DNA from: Gordius sp. MW1
Taxonomy: Eukaryota > Nematomorpha > Gordioida > Gordea > Gordiidae
Length of the DNA stretch: 64,000 nucleotides
Direction: 5' to 3'
Assembly: GCA_964036665.1 (NCBI GenBank)
Contig: OZ038529.1
Coordinates: 7,300,501 to 7,364,500 of the forward strand
Positions 23,370-35,413 of this stretch are shown here, piece by piece; positions within the stretch are counted from its first letter, which is position 1, and every line of letters starts with the position of its first letter. The position numbers and the translations under genes were made by a program. The notes beneath the pieces are model-generated. The model had not been told where the DNA came from, searched no databases, and worked only from the letters and a program-made list of their open reading frames with translations.

Positions 23370-25960
23370 AGGGTAATTATTAGGTTTAGAATAGTCTTTT
23401 TTGAACTCGTCAAGTTTTTGTATTAAGCTGAGGGAATGAGACATTAGATATCTTTACAATTAACATTAAGCTTTGTATTAGTTCAAGTAAGAAATATGAG
23501 TAACTGGTGTTTGGTAATATTAAATAGTAAAAGTTTATCTGAATATTTGGGATAGACCCCAATCAGCTAAATCATTGTTTATTTTTAATAATCTTCCTAG
23601 CCTTTTAGTAAATAGTATTTCACGTTTAAACTTAATGCTCATTAAGTATTGAATGGGTTAAAAGACTTGTAAAATGATCGATATTATGCACAGGGGAGAT
23701 ATTATATAGTTAGGTAATTATATGATTTCTGTTAAATATAAAAATTTGCCAGGTCAAATATCCCTGCAAACTGTCATCAATATATATCCTAGACAAAATG
23801 ATTCACGGTGTCTGGAATTCATATTACACAAAACAATATCCATAATTTTATTATCACGCCAAGAACTTGTTTGAATTTTAGATTATAAAGATCGGCTCTT
23901 TTACTATTTTGTCAACATTATTATTAATAATACATATAATACACTTTTGATACCTTTCTCTTCATAAGCCCAAAAACTATACCATTGTTAATATTTGCAA
24001 AATTATTAAATTATTATACCATTAGTTATATGAGATTTCCTCGTTTTAAACTCGTCAGACGAAACTTGCTTACACATTTGTGTTTCGATCAAATGGCATT
24101 TATCCTTAAATTTTTAAAATTTTATTCGGTTCGCTGCTTGCGTGCGTGAAATGAGGTTAGTTTTTTAGTTTATATATATAATGTTGTATTTGGAGATAAT
24201 TAGAATAAACTTTTATATTTATTTATAGTAGAATTGAATATTTTTGTAATTTTTGATTGGTTAAATTTTAATTTAAATATTTAAGGTTAATGCTAAAATT
24301 ATTGATATTTATTATCATTACATTTCCTTAATAATTTAAGCAAAAATATTATGATTCATTAAAATTTAAATTTTTGTTTATACATATGCCCTTTACCTAA
24401 TTTTTATAGAACTTTAGTTTATATTCCAAGCTTATAAAATAAATATATCTCTATTTAAATAACCAAATTCTTCGTTATATTGACACTCTATGATACAATT
24501 AATTATTTTTGTGCCTATAAAAGATGACCACAATTTATGACTTATGGCTCTTTTGTTTTCTCAAACTTTGTCAAATTTTTTAATATAGTACTTTCTACCG
24601 CATGAATATTTGCTTTTTTAATTAGATTATTTGTATAAAAGTATTTTTAATAAATGGAAAAATAAACCTTAGTCATTTTTGCCTAAGTAATTATGCCCTC
24701 CTGTGTAGACAAAACATGGAACAATGCTTAAATAAACTAGAACATTTAACGGCTGTAATTCTAAATGCATCCAGGGGTATGTAATAATCCCTAAGTGATA
24801 TGGCATTCCTAAATTCTGACACTCCGTCTCTTCATGGTGGATATGTTATGCAAGATTAAATATAATTTTTAATTTAGTTTGTATAATCTATAAATTATCT
24901 CTGGGTTGAAATATGCTATGATATTATAAAAATACAATTGTCCATATAATTATAGCTTCTGAACTTTTTAACCCACTCCCCAATTGTTTCTATCCTGGAG
25001 CTACTTTAAAAATTAAGAAAATTTTAATTTTTATTATAGGCATTCGCCATACTCGAACTCCTGACAAACTTTTATGGTAAAAAAAGCATTTTTCCACACA
25101 CCTTAGTGAAGTTTTTACTATCATTAAATGCATTTAATACTTTCAAATTTTTCTTAATGGGGATTGTTCCTTTTCCCATTTAAGTCAATTTTTTGTGCTT
25201 TATACATCTGTCAAATTTCCGGATTTTCGGCAAATGCTCGAAATTCGATTTAAAAAATGTTCGTAACCCTTGTGACTTTGTCCGAACCTTAGTAAAATTA
25301 ATATATTTCAAAATCAAGTAAAAGAATTTTATCCTCTCGCTTGTTCTGCCGTTTTTACAACACTAAGCTTAAGTTATTACTCTAACCCCTTCCCCATTCC
25401 CCCACTACAAAGTATTTGCCGATTTTTTTGTATTGATTTTCAAGCGCCTCCATTTCTCACAAACTTTTTGCCTGCGCGAAGGCCCATAACCCCACCGCCT
25501 GAAAAACCCGTAATTTTTTTTACATTTGCTAGAATTATTTCTCGTTACACCGTAATTAATATTTTTCATCCCCACTTCCTCTTATAATGAAAAATTACGT
25601 AGCTCTTCCTCGGTAAACGGAATTATTTATCATGTATTATAAAGGGGTATAGGGGGGGGGGGGGGGGGTGATTTTTGCTTGTGTCGAGAGATTTTTAATT
25701 CATTAGTTTGCCGGACATTGGCTCGCGGAAGATATTAATGATGCTTCGGTAAATTAGTTAATGCGCTAGGCCTGGGCCGCATTAATAATTTAGACAAAGG
25801 TTCGACGTCACCCTTTTTCCCTCGCTAAATTGTTTAATCTTAATTGGTTTTTTTGCTTCGCTGATTTCATTTATGAAAAAGCTTTTAAAGATAAAAGAGG
25901 GTAGAGTAGCATTTTACCAAAATTCTAGCAGAACTAGACCGAATGGCTGCAATTTCTTGT
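23370..25960. other. AT-rich non-coding stretch
   Basis: No domain, tRNA or transposon terminus was recognised apart from the candidate ena first exon at 24151-24155 and a poly-G run near 25651-25668. If that exon is right, the part from 24156 onward is intronic. Confidence 0.5.
24151..24155 (+). CDS. Candidate first coding exon of ena (ATG AG)
   Basis: Ena/VASP proteins usually begin Met-Ser-Glu-Gln-Ser. The first recognised exon at 35248 starts C-GAG-CAA-TCC, so it needs an upstream exon ending with ATG plus two bases. ATGAG followed at once by the donor GTTAGT occurs here after GCGTGAA, a purine at -3. It would give M-S-E-Q-S and an 11.1-kb intron. Such a short motif also arises by chance, so this is only a candidate. 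Confidence 0.25.
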
Positions 25961-26316
25961 CTTCTTAATATCGGCTTCAGATTTAAATCGCGCGAATTTA
26001 TCTTTGTCTAAATAACCGATTTTCGTGGTTCAAACTCTGTTGTAATTATTAATATTTTGTTTTTTAATAGTTAATTAAACGTTTTTTGTTTTGTTTATTT
26101 CAACTCTTGAGATCAAATCTAAACTCTGCTAATACCTAAAAATTTAAAAACATACAACATTAAAGCTTAGGAAAAATTTTGCATCGTACAAAATCTGTAA
26201 TGTTATGCGTCTGAAATGTAAATCTGCTGTCAATTCGAAGCTAAAACACGGCTATGTGATAACCCGTACGACGATTTGCGCAGCAAACTCCGATATTAAG
26301 AGACCAGCCCTTAAAT
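25957..26316. mobile_element. MITE family C (CTTGTCTTAATATCGG ends)
   Basis: Inverted ends resembling CTTGTCTTAATATCGG and CGATATTAAGACAAGCCC enclose CGCGCGAATTTATCTTTGTC and TTTAAAAACATACAACATT. Better copies lie at 33788-34025 and 41049-41400. This one is the most diverged at its ends. Confidence 0.65.
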
Positions 26317-26903
26317 CAGTCCATTTTTACTTGCCAGCAATTTCTTGATGCTACACATCCCTGCCTAAACTCAAATTTTTTAACATATTCAAAATTATGG
26401 CTGCACTTTTTGACAATTATTGTCCCCCCCCCAGAGAAAAAAAAGTTTTAGAAGTCAACGGCCTTACAAAGTTTTTTAATAATAACAATCATAAATGATT
26501 TAAATTCGACCTTCCCCAAACACTTTAAAAATGATTATTCGGAAAAGTTTATTTTATTAAATCGTGTTAAATATATTTTTTCAAATTCGTAATCCCTATT
26601 ATTGACATGTTTTTCGCAAAATTTTCGAATGATTTGCGTGGCTTAGTGATGACGTCTTAGTCGTTAGAGTGTAAATTTTTGACATTCCTTAAATTTTGTG
26701 CGGCACCACAATTAAATTTTTAAAGATGAATTGTTTTCTTAATGCTGCATCGGCTTCAATTACATTCCTGATTTAGTTTATGGGAAATTACTTTCGCGGA
26801 CAATTGATTTAACGAAGGCAATTTACAAAATTCTTAACTTTTTTCTTTTTTTTGAAATGGTGCTTATTAAGCTTAAATATATTTAGAAATATATTTACCT
26901 CGA

Positions 26904-27065
26904 ATGGGCGTAAAGGGGGTCAGGGAGAGGCGACTGCTCCCCTCTAAATCCAAAAATTTGTTGAAATTTATGAAAATGATGGCTAAAATTTGAAATAATG
27001 TTCATTTTGCCCCTCCCTAAATCATTAGTGCCCCCCCCTCTAATTCCAATGCTGGCTACGCCCAT
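26904..27065. mobile_element. MITE family A
   Basis: It begins AATGGGCGTAAAGGGGG and ends GCTGGCTACGCCCATGG, with the shared CCCCTCCCTAAATCATTAG core. No clean target duplication is visible. Confidence 0.7.
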
Positions 27066-27539
27066 GGTCCAATATATGTTTTAATTGGTCGTACGCCTCT
27101 AAATAAAATTTTTTAAAAAATATATTACCGAAATTTTTTTCACCATCTAGATATAAAATGCATTACATTGTTATTACTCCTAATTTACAACTAGAATGAA
27201 TTTGAAATAAAAAATCCGTTTCCACTCGTTAGAGTTTATTCAGCTAATCATTTAAAGCTAAAAATTTAACTTTATAAAATAAATTTTTAACAGTTTCAAA
27301 TAAAAAACTTTTTGAAATAGTAACTTTTCCTATTTCTAAAGTTGTAACAGCTACTATGATTCTATAAAATATAATAAGATTTGCAATTTAGGTCAGTTAT
27401 ATTATATTAGACAAGGGAAATAAGCTGAAGTTTAGAAAGCTATATAATGTAGGCTGCGCGAAGATAATTATTAATATTGAGTTGAGTTGATTTAAATCCT
27501 ATTTTATAAAAGATTAATTTGCTTTAATTCAATTCGGGC

Positions 27540-27690
27540 CGGGCTCGGGCCTCAGGTCGGGCCGCCGCATCAGGCCCGACCCGAGGCCCGATTGTTTTAT
27601 ACAATTCTGCCTGAGTTCGGCCCGAAAGCCCGTCGGGCCGGGCCGAACTCGGGCCGGGCCGGGCCTCGGACGGCCCGTGCAGGGCTCTAA
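27540..27690. repeat. GC-rich GGGCCGGGCTCGGG block
   Basis: A ~150-bp block of GGGCCGGGC and CGGCCCG words ends GTGCAGGGCTCTA. It resembles the end of the hAT-like element at 34569. The opposite terminus was not found, so it is treated as a truncated copy. Confidence 0.5.
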
Positions 27691-28019
27691 CACCTCAAGT
27701 TTTTAGGCATCAATTTGAAGTTGCATTTTTTTGAAATTAATAATTTTGCTTCTTTATATTTGGTGGCCGGTCCACGGGAAAGTCAGTTTAAAATAGTAAA
27801 CTAAACTATTTTTCAAAAATTTAGAAACGTTTTGCAAGGATGTCATTTGTCAAAATAGAGTACCTTTCTTGAAACCGACATTTAAAGGTCCATCAAACTC
27901 GGCCATCTGGCCCTTTCTTTATAATATCATCAGCAATCGACTGCTAATGCTAACCATGCCTTGCGATTACATTGATATATAGTAATTCATCTAAATCGCG
28001 ATTGAGCCATCTACATTAT

Positions 28020-28397
28020 CAGAGGTCAGACATGTTTAAAAAAGTTTTGCCCGAACCCCGGCCAGATATTAGGATTAAATTGCTCATCCGGGCCCGACCG
28101 AACCCTTCTAAGTGTCCGCCCGACCATGCCCGAATCATTAGCACTTCCTAAACTGTAAGGCCTGAAATGATAATTTTTGGTAGTATTTTGTCATATTTTC
28201 CAAAAATTCCTTATTAAATTCTCGATCTTTTTTTTGTTAAGAATTACGATGAGAAAATAATAGACGAATACAAATTAATATATTATAAGGAAGGGAAAAT
28301 CTCGTTAAGCCCCAATTGCCCGCAGGCCCGCCTAAAAATCCAAATTACGGGCCGGTCAAGGTCGGGCAGCGGGCCGGACTTTTCTCGTCTCTCTCTG
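28020..28397. mobile_element. hAT-like MITE, 378 bp, perfect 8-bp target duplication
   Basis: TACATTAT lies directly on both sides (28012-28019 and 28398-28405). The element starts CAGAGGTCAGACATG and ends GTCTCTCTCTG, with CCCGAACCCCGGCC and GGGCAGCGGGCCGG near the two ends. It is non-coding. Exact 8-bp duplication supports the hAT superfamily and an insertion not too old. Confidence 0.8.
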
Positions 28398-30579
28398 TAC
28401 ATTATATGTACTTAAAAACTGCCGTTATTTACTTTAAATTTGATTAGAATTTTTCTTCTATTACCCTCTCACCACATACCTATTTTTCGAAAGAATCTCT
28501 AATACGACTAAACGACGGATTTTGTTATACAAAGATTAATTATAAAGAGTCTAGCTTACTATAAAAATTAATATTTATGTTTGGAATAAAAAAGTTCATA
28601 TGACAGACGTGACAAAACAATAACTCTTTCCACTTTCAGGCTTACTTATTATGTCCCCCTTTACGCAGTAGCACTAGACAGACATTAAAGTTGCATCTAG
28701 AGAAAAGGGTAAATCTTTTATGTATCATATTCATATCAATTAACAACACGTGTGCCCTGGTTTTTAACAAGGGGGGGGGGTGTAATATGCCCCCGGTGCC
28801 CCCCCCCTGTATAATTAATTCCCTCCCCAATGCTTATGCAAAAGGTGTATTGATGTGCTTTAAAGTTAATCTTCATTTCAACCCACTAGATTAATAAGGA
28901 TTGATTGGACATTATCTTCTTATAGTGGGCGGGGGGGGCTTATAAGTCTCTTAATCCTTCCAAGATAACGAGAAAAGATAAAACAATAAAATGGGCTTTA
29001 ATTTATAAATTGCGAAAAAAATGGATTTTGTCTAGTAAAAAATAAAAATTTACGAACCCTTAGTGTGCCCCTTTTGCCCCTCCTCCCTATTCTAAATCAT
29101 TTGCATTGATCGATTGCATATTGATTAATGATATATTTGTATAGTAAGTCCAGAACTCGAATTTTGAGTAATTTAATATTTTATGCAACAACCTTAAACA
29201 TGTTAATTAAGTTCCACAAAATGTAACTTTAATAAGACCGTAAAATCTTTATATCTATGATAAATTAAAATTAATTATGTTTGCTTAGAATCGTTGCTTT
29301 ATTTAAGACTTCGTTCGGTGTAAAAATTTTTTAAATTGGTCAATATATAATTGACTTTTTACGATTAATGCGGGAGGCGGGGTTTGTTTGGTTGCTTTTT
29401 GGTTCACCTAATACTAACTTTCTCATTTCAACTAAGCCTAGATTAGAGGTCGACCAAGAAAACCAGACCAAAAAGGTTTGGTCTGTTTATGTTTAGTCGA
29501 CCAAAAGCAAAGGTCGACCGAACAAAACCCAGCCGTTTTTACAACCCTATTTGCGTTACATACATTTATCAAATTTATTTAATAAGCCCACGCTGTTACC
29601 TTTAATTGCTGCCCCCCATAAAATACCCGGAATTTATACTTTATGAGATATATATATAGTAATTTTAGGGTATCACATAAACAGACATTACTTATGAGGA
29701 GGAGGAGCGTGGAAAGCCAGGTGTAACTCTTTTTATAATTGATCCTCCCCCCCCCCACCCCATCTTAACCTCAACTTTATATCGTCAATTAGCCCCCTCA
29801 AATTGCCCATTAAGCTCAACATGAATTTTTGTGACACAAAAACACACTTCAGATTGTTTTCAATAATAAAATCGTCGACTATTCTTTAAGATAATAACAG
29901 GGCACGACAAATCTCTTTACTATCCCATGATAATCGCGAATCCTTTTTTAGAAGACAAAAAATCGGCCAAACTATCTGTAAATATAAATTCATTAGCCAT
30001 AGCGGAATGATTTCCCAATATTTATGAAATTCTTCTTAACTTTTTTATTTATTCTACTCATCTTCACAAAATATATGTATTTATTAGGACCTTATAAAAC
30101 ATAAATAAGTAAAATAAATATAACCCTAGAAGAAAGAAAAAATATTTTGATTTTTTATCATCAATTTGTATCGCAGCAAATAGCTTTATTATTCACGTTC
30201 CTTTTTGCCCTGGCATGGTGATCATTAAGCGTTTAAGTAAATATCTCTTCACCCCGAGCAATCCCGTCATGGACCTTTTCTTCAAAAGGCGGTAAGCATT
30301 GACCCCCCCCCATTACACCGTTTTTCAGTTCTCCTCTCGTAAACCTATTCTATTCTCGTTATTTCCGCTGGAGGAATTTGCTTAAAGCTTCAAATTTATT
30401 ATCTTTCAATCATCACTTGTCCTGCCCTGCCCCTCCTACTCTTATTACGAGAGAGAGAAAGAGAGAAAAGGGAGACTTATTGATTTTTATATTAGAATGG
30501 ACACGTCCCCGCCCCCCTAACTAGTGGCCGTGTTATGTATGTATTGGTAGTAGGTTTGAAATGGTTATGACGCCATTTT
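28398..30579. other. AT-rich non-coding stretch with simple runs
   Basis: It contains poly-G/poly-C runs (28771-28808, 28928-28937, 29747-29756) and a partial MITE family B at about 29441-29549. The inverse open frames around 28642-28894 coincide with the poly-G/C runs and are not convincing. Confidence 0.5.
29441..29549. mobile_element. MITE family B, partial
   Basis: It holds the inner GGTCGACCAAGAAAACCAGA and right-end AAACCCAGCCGTTTTTACAA motifs of the palindromic family. The left outer end is missing. Confidence 0.65.
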
Positions 30580-30755
30580 ATGGGCTTAGCCAAGGAGGGG
30601 GGGGCAGGAATGGGCAGCTGCCTCCCCCTTCTAAATCCAAAATTTTGTTGAAATTTATTTAAATTATGGCTAAAATTTTGAAACAATGATCATTTTGCCC
30701 CTCCCTAAATCATTATTGCCCCCCCCCTCTCTAATCTTAATGTTGGCTACGCCCA
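30580..30755. mobile_element. MITE family A
   Basis: It starts ATGGGCTTAGCCAAGG and ends TTGGCTACGCCCAT with the usual AT core. Flanks ACGCCATTT / GCGACATTT are a possible imperfect 9-bp target duplication. Confidence 0.7.
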
Positions 30756-31411
30756 TGCGACATTTCATGATAATCTTAATCTATATAGTTATCGCATCTG
30801 TCATGGAAGCCCTTAAATGCCTTTAAATAACAATCGAGGATATAACAGCATTTTTCATGTTTTTTGTAACTGGGCTTTTAAATTGTCCCTTTATACCGAA
30901 GTGAGGATCAGAGATCAGATTTGAAAGAAAATTTGAAATAGTAGCAATAATATTAAGGTTGAGTTTAGTTTTGCCTTTAAATTATTTTTTATGAAAGACC
31001 CTTTCAATTTCTAAAATTGAGCGACTTTTTCAGGTTTTTTCCCGCTCGGTATTTCTATATGCCACGAGTTTTTTCCAATTTTTTGATTTAAAATGTATTT
31101 TTATAACATAAGTTGGTTAATTGTTAATTTAAGTTAAATAAATGTACATTAGTTTCGATATCTTTTCCGGTCTATAATTTCGAGCCCGGAACTACGCACG
31201 TGTTATCAATATTAGCTATCTAAATGTATGATTTCTTTGTTTTTTTTTGTTTCCTTCAATTATTATCAGCATTTATGTAAACGCTTATTGGAAACACGTG
31301 GAACCCATAGGGGGGATTAAGATTAACGCATCTGCCTCTTTGTCTTAAATACCCTAGTGCCGCCTTTGCTTTTTGTTTGATAAGTTTTGACAAAAATATT
31401 TAGGATAATAA

Positions 31412-31668
31412 TGTCAGATTTGTTTGAATTTTCCTCCCCCAACCCGGCCCGATCCTATTTTATAACTAAAATGCCCGAATTATTATTAGAGCTGCTCTGC
31501 CCGAAATGATGATTTTTTATTTTTAGAAATTTTCAACATTTTTTTATTTTATTCTCGATTTTTTTTTGTATAAGAACTCGATTAATAAATGTTATGCAAT
31601 AAAATAAAAAGTATATCTCATTTAGCTCCAATTGCCCGAAGGTCAGGCCGGGCTTCTCTGTTCTCTGA
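31412..31668. mobile_element. hAT-like MITE, diverged copy
   Basis: It starts CAGATTTGTTTGAATTT and ends TTCTCTGTTCTCTG, with CCCGGCCCGATCC and AGCTGCTCTGCCCG inside, matching the 39002 element. No exact target duplication is visible, which suggests greater age. Confidence 0.55.
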
Positions 31669-31950
31669 TTTATAATGTCAAAAAATTAGTTTAATTTCGA
31701 GCATGGCAGGTAATAAAATCAGGTTTTCCATAGATAACAATTTATTAATAAAATTTGTATGAGACTATAGGTTGAATGCGACACATCCGAATTTTTTTTC
31801 AATTTGAACTTGACACTTTCGGTTAAGTAACTCATGTAGAGGACTCTGGTAAACGAACAAAACAACTGAATATTTATAAATGGGCGGTGGTGGGCAGGCG
31901 ACCGCGTTACCTCGTGTTAGAATTAGTCATCTAGCAATGTGAGGATCAGC

Positions 31951-32086
31951 ATGGGCGTAGCCAGCATTGGAATTAGGGGGGGGGGGGGCAAAATGATTAT
32001 TTTTTGGAATTTTAGCCATAATTTCAACAATTTTTTAGATTTAGAGGCGGACGGCCGCCCCTCCCTGCCTCCCCTGGCTACTCCCA
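31951..32086. mobile_element. MITE family A with 9-bp target duplication
   Basis: It starts ATGGGCGTAGCCAGCATT and ends CCTGGCTACTCCCA. Flanks GAGGATCAG and GAGGCTCAG match at 8 of 9 positions, the length expected for Mutator-like transposition. Confidence 0.72.
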
Positions 32087-32993
32087 GAGGCTCAGTCTAA
32101 ATTATTTTATGACCTTTTGACAACTTATCGCAGTTATGGGGAATGTAATTTAATAAGTCAATTATCCGCAACTTATTGTACAAACGCCCTAATTCACTTA
32201 CTCCCACTCCCAGTGGTCGTTGTTGGCACATAAATTAATGCCACCATGTGCTGGCATCGCAAGAGGTATTTTTTCCCCTAGCTGAATGACCTCGAATTCA
32301 GTGATCCTCTTTCATTATCAACAACCTCGTAAATCGAAAGAAAGAGGATCCCCTTATATACACTTTTCATAATCTCCAGGCCACTGGGTGACTGACAGGC
32401 CTTAGCCACCACCTTTGCCTGCCTGACCTGCTTTTCTCACCATTCCACACATCCGTTGCGTTGGAGTGTGGTATTGATCCCATGTGTGTGTGTGTGTAGA
32501 TTCTATTATTTAGAAATCCTTTCTAGAAGCGTGGATTATGCAGTGGGGTCATTTTGGACCCCAGCTCAACCTGGTTAAGGATCGTTCGTTCGTTAATTTA
32601 GTGTGGGGCGCGATGAATACATGGGCATTTATATGGGTAGAATTCTAAAAATTTACTCGTGTATAAAAAAAATAGCTTGGCAATTATTACATAACTTTTA
32701 ATCGTATTTTTTAATGTACTTTCGCTTTTTTGGGTGTATTTCTTGCTTAATTACCTTTTTATCAATTTTAAATTAAAGGTTTTCGTAGCACACAAGTTTC
32801 GTTTTCATTCGTATGTTGTTTACAGTGGCTGGACACAGCACATCTTTGTTTGCTAGACATATGCATTTCTTTCCTAACCAACCCTACGACCTCGGGCATT
32901 GTCTCTTTCTCTTAAGCCCTGTCCTGCTGACCCACCTGTCCCATCAGAACTAAAGAGTCGTGGTCCGTTTAATTTTCCACAAAAACTGAACAT
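32087..32993. other. Non-coding stretch with less AT-rich island
   Basis: 32200-32600 has normal base composition and contains CTTATATACAC, a (GT)n run and TGGGGTCATTTTGGACCCCA. No gene was recognised. It could be regulatory DNA or an old solo repeat. Confidence 0.4.
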
Positions 32994-33193
32994 GTGTTGT
33001 AAAAACGGCTGGGTTTTTTGTTTGGTCGACCTTTGGTGCAAGTCGACTAAACGTAAGTAGACCGACGCTTTTTTGGTCTGTTTTTCTTGGCCAACCTCTA
33101 GGCTTAGTCGAAATTTGGAAACAGACCACAGTCGACCATTACTTTTAGTGAACCAAAGGCGACCGAACAAAACCCAGCCGTTTTTACAACACT
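32994..33193. mobile_element. Palindromic MITE family B
   Basis: Ends GTGTTGTAAAAACGGCTGGG and CCCAGCCGTTTTTACAACAC are perfect inverted repeats, and much of the inside (GGTCGACC, TTTTTGGTCTG) is also self-complementary. It is ~200 bp, non-coding and a strong fold-back. The open frame on its minus strand (32874-33170) is a shadow. Confidence 0.8.
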
Positions 33194-33419
33194 AGAACAT
33201 ACCTTAATTTTAACTTGTACCTAATGGCCTGATACGATTAGCACAATCGATGGCTTTACTCACCCTAAAAATGCGAGTAATATTTTTACACCGACTTTTT
33301 ATAGGTTTCGTTAAGGCAAAAAATGTCCCTAATTTTCTACAGTTTTGTACGAGATTGGTATCATCTGAACTAAACTACTAGTAGCTACCTGATGTACCAG
33401 CTTGCTTTCGTATGATAAT

Positions 33420-33760
33420 TGAGGTTTTCCGGCGGAGAGCTTCTTATCAGCTCGCCCCAATCTCTCACACTAACGCGCGCCTCGTGTGCGACATTTGCGA
33501 CAAAACAAATGTATATCTATCTTATAATACGCCACAATCGTCCTAGTTGTGTTATTACATATTATTGTGCTCGCTTAGTAAATTGTTGTAACTAATACGC
33601 GCCGCGATGAATAACTGTGTAACGCGGCAATTAACAACTCTATTCATACCAAGTGAAAAATGAAGCGAGGGAGCAACAGAGAGAGGAAAATTTCGAATGC
33701 AATGACCTAATTCGGCTAGAATCAGCTAGGACCCCACCACGCGCCTGTTACTCTACCTAC
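33420..33760. promoter_or_regulatory. CpG-richer island, possible regulatory region
   Basis: The stretch holds GCGCGCCTCGTGTGCGAC and ACGCGCCGCGATG in otherwise very AT-rich, CpG-poor DNA, about 1.5 kb upstream of the first recognised ena exon. It could be a promoter or enhancer of ena. No TATA box or initiator that I could defend was found. Confidence 0.25.
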
Positions 33761-33787
33761 ACCCACACACCATATAGTATTTGTTGT

Positions 33788-34025
33788 AAGGGCTTGTCTT
33801 AATATCGGATTCAGATTCGAATCGCGCGAATTTTATCTTTGTCTAAATATCCGATTCAATTTCATGGGCCAAACTCGGTTGTAATTTTATTAATATTTTG
33901 TTTTTTGATAGTTAAAACGTTTTTTTTTGTTTATTTCAACTCGTGAGATTAAATCTAAACTTTGCAGATACCTAATAATTTAAAAACATACAACATTTAA
34001 GCTTAGAAAATTAGGACAAGCCCTA
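33788..34025. mobile_element. MITE family C
   Basis: It runs from AGGGCTTGTCTTAATATCGG to TTAGGACAAGCCCT, with the same interior as the 25957 and 41049 copies. The right inner arm is shortened. Confidence 0.72.
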
Positions 34026-34568
34026 ATATATGGGAGAGGGGTTTAGGTTAGAGCTAGAGACCGACACGCGTCAAATTTTTAAAATGCTTCCGGATTCGGG
34101 TTGAACATTTTAAAATGCTTTCGAGTCGGGTTTGGGTTGAAAAAAGCGACTTTGCTGTTCTCTAGTTTGAGCTCTTGGAAATCATGGCTCTATCTTAATT
34201 AAAATTAGTAATGTGAGCCCGCGTCCAAATGGTCTTTTCAGCTTCAAGTACCCTTTTCCCCTCGGCCAATGCAGTTTTTGGAGGGATCAATAACACCAAT
34301 GCTCTCTCTCTTATTGTGCTGGCAAAGCCGTTAAGTTTAACTTTTAAAATATCTAGCTTTTTATTCCCCCTCCCCTGCCTGCTCCCGATTGTGTTTTTTT
34401 GTAGTGATTTCGGTTATTAGGGGCATTGGGTTGGTGTGGATTAGTAATGTTAGCTCGCTCCTATGAAGCAGCTTCCAATCCTCTCATTGTTTTATTTGAT
34501 TTGATGCGTGTTTGTTATGCCATTTGCCGATCGTTTAATGCGTTAAAACGGGATTTAAATAGTGTGAT

Positions 34569-34884
34569 TAGAGCCCTGTACTGGCCGCCCAAAGCCCGAG
34601 CCGGGCTCGGGCTAAAAATTGAAATTTAATCTGGATTGGGCCTTGGGTCAACCCGATCCGAGGCCTGAGCCGGCCCTGCCCAAGCTAAAAGATTTTTTAA
34701 ACATTTTGCCAATTCCTTTGTTGAGTAGGCTATTTAGAGGAGACAAAATATTATGTTATATGAAAGGTGCGGATGGGTATTCTGAATAAAATTTTTATAC
34801 ATTTAAAGTCGGGCTGGGCTCGAGAAAAATAAAATAGGAGTGGGGCCGGGCTAGGACCTAAAAAATCCACTTTGAAGGGCCCTA
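34569..34884. mobile_element. hAT-like MITE, 316 bp, perfect 8-bp target duplication
   Basis: AGTGTGAT flanks both sides (34561-34568 and 34885-34892). Ends TAGAGCCCTGTA and GAAGGGCCCTA are short inverted repeats. GC-rich GCCCGAGCCGGGCTCGGGC lies next to the left end. It is a second, distinct hAT-like family (TAG-type ends) beside the CAGAG-type one. Confidence 0.78.
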
Positions 34885-35247
34885 AGTGTGATGATGAACG
34901 GATAAATGGGGACAAACTACTTTTTATAGGAATTCCTTCAAATATTATACTTATTACGTTGAAATTTTAAATGAATTCTATACAAATAATAAACTTAACT
35001 TTTAGATCCGCACTTTTAGCCACTTCTTTCATCGACACTATACGTTATTTGCAAAATTGAAACTTTTTTAAAAATTGGAATTGTCGCCTTATCTTGGTAT
35101 TTAAATTTAAATGTCCATTTCGATCATTATAAAACCTAAACTTATATTAATAAATTCCATTGCTTTTTTATTTTTTGACTAACAAAATTTAAAACAAAAA
35201 TTTTAACAAAGATGTCGTCACATTAATTGTATATTTGCACGATGTAG

Positions 35248-35413
35248 CGAGCAATCCATAGTGGCGGTCAATTCTAGCGTCATGCTGTACGACGATTGCA
35301 ACAAGAAGTGGATGCATTGCGGCACTTCTCCCGGCATTTCTCGCGTTCAAATATACCATCACACCGTACACAACACCTTTCGCATTGTCGGGCGCAAGAT
35401 ACAGGGCCATGAG
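35248..35413 (+). CDS. ena: ena exon 2 (EVH1, first half)
   Basis: The acceptor is GATGTAG and the donor GTATTA. It encodes [16 protein letters not shown] through VGRKIQGHE. It carries the Tyr and Trp of the proline-ligand pocket and the [15 protein letters not shown] strand typical of Ena/VASP EVH1 domains. It starts in phase with two bases needed from an upstream exon. Confidence 0.95.

Noticed and set aside
32221-32543. Possible solo LTR (TGTTGGCAC ... ATTATGCA) followed by TGGGGTCATTTTGGACCCCA
   Set aside because: No second copy, no target duplication and no coding remains; the ends were chosen by eye. Too weak to call.
34229-34629. Two plus-strand ORFs upstream of ena
   Set aside because: No EVH1 or other domain, no phase fit to ena exon 2, and the second ends inside a hAT-like MITE.
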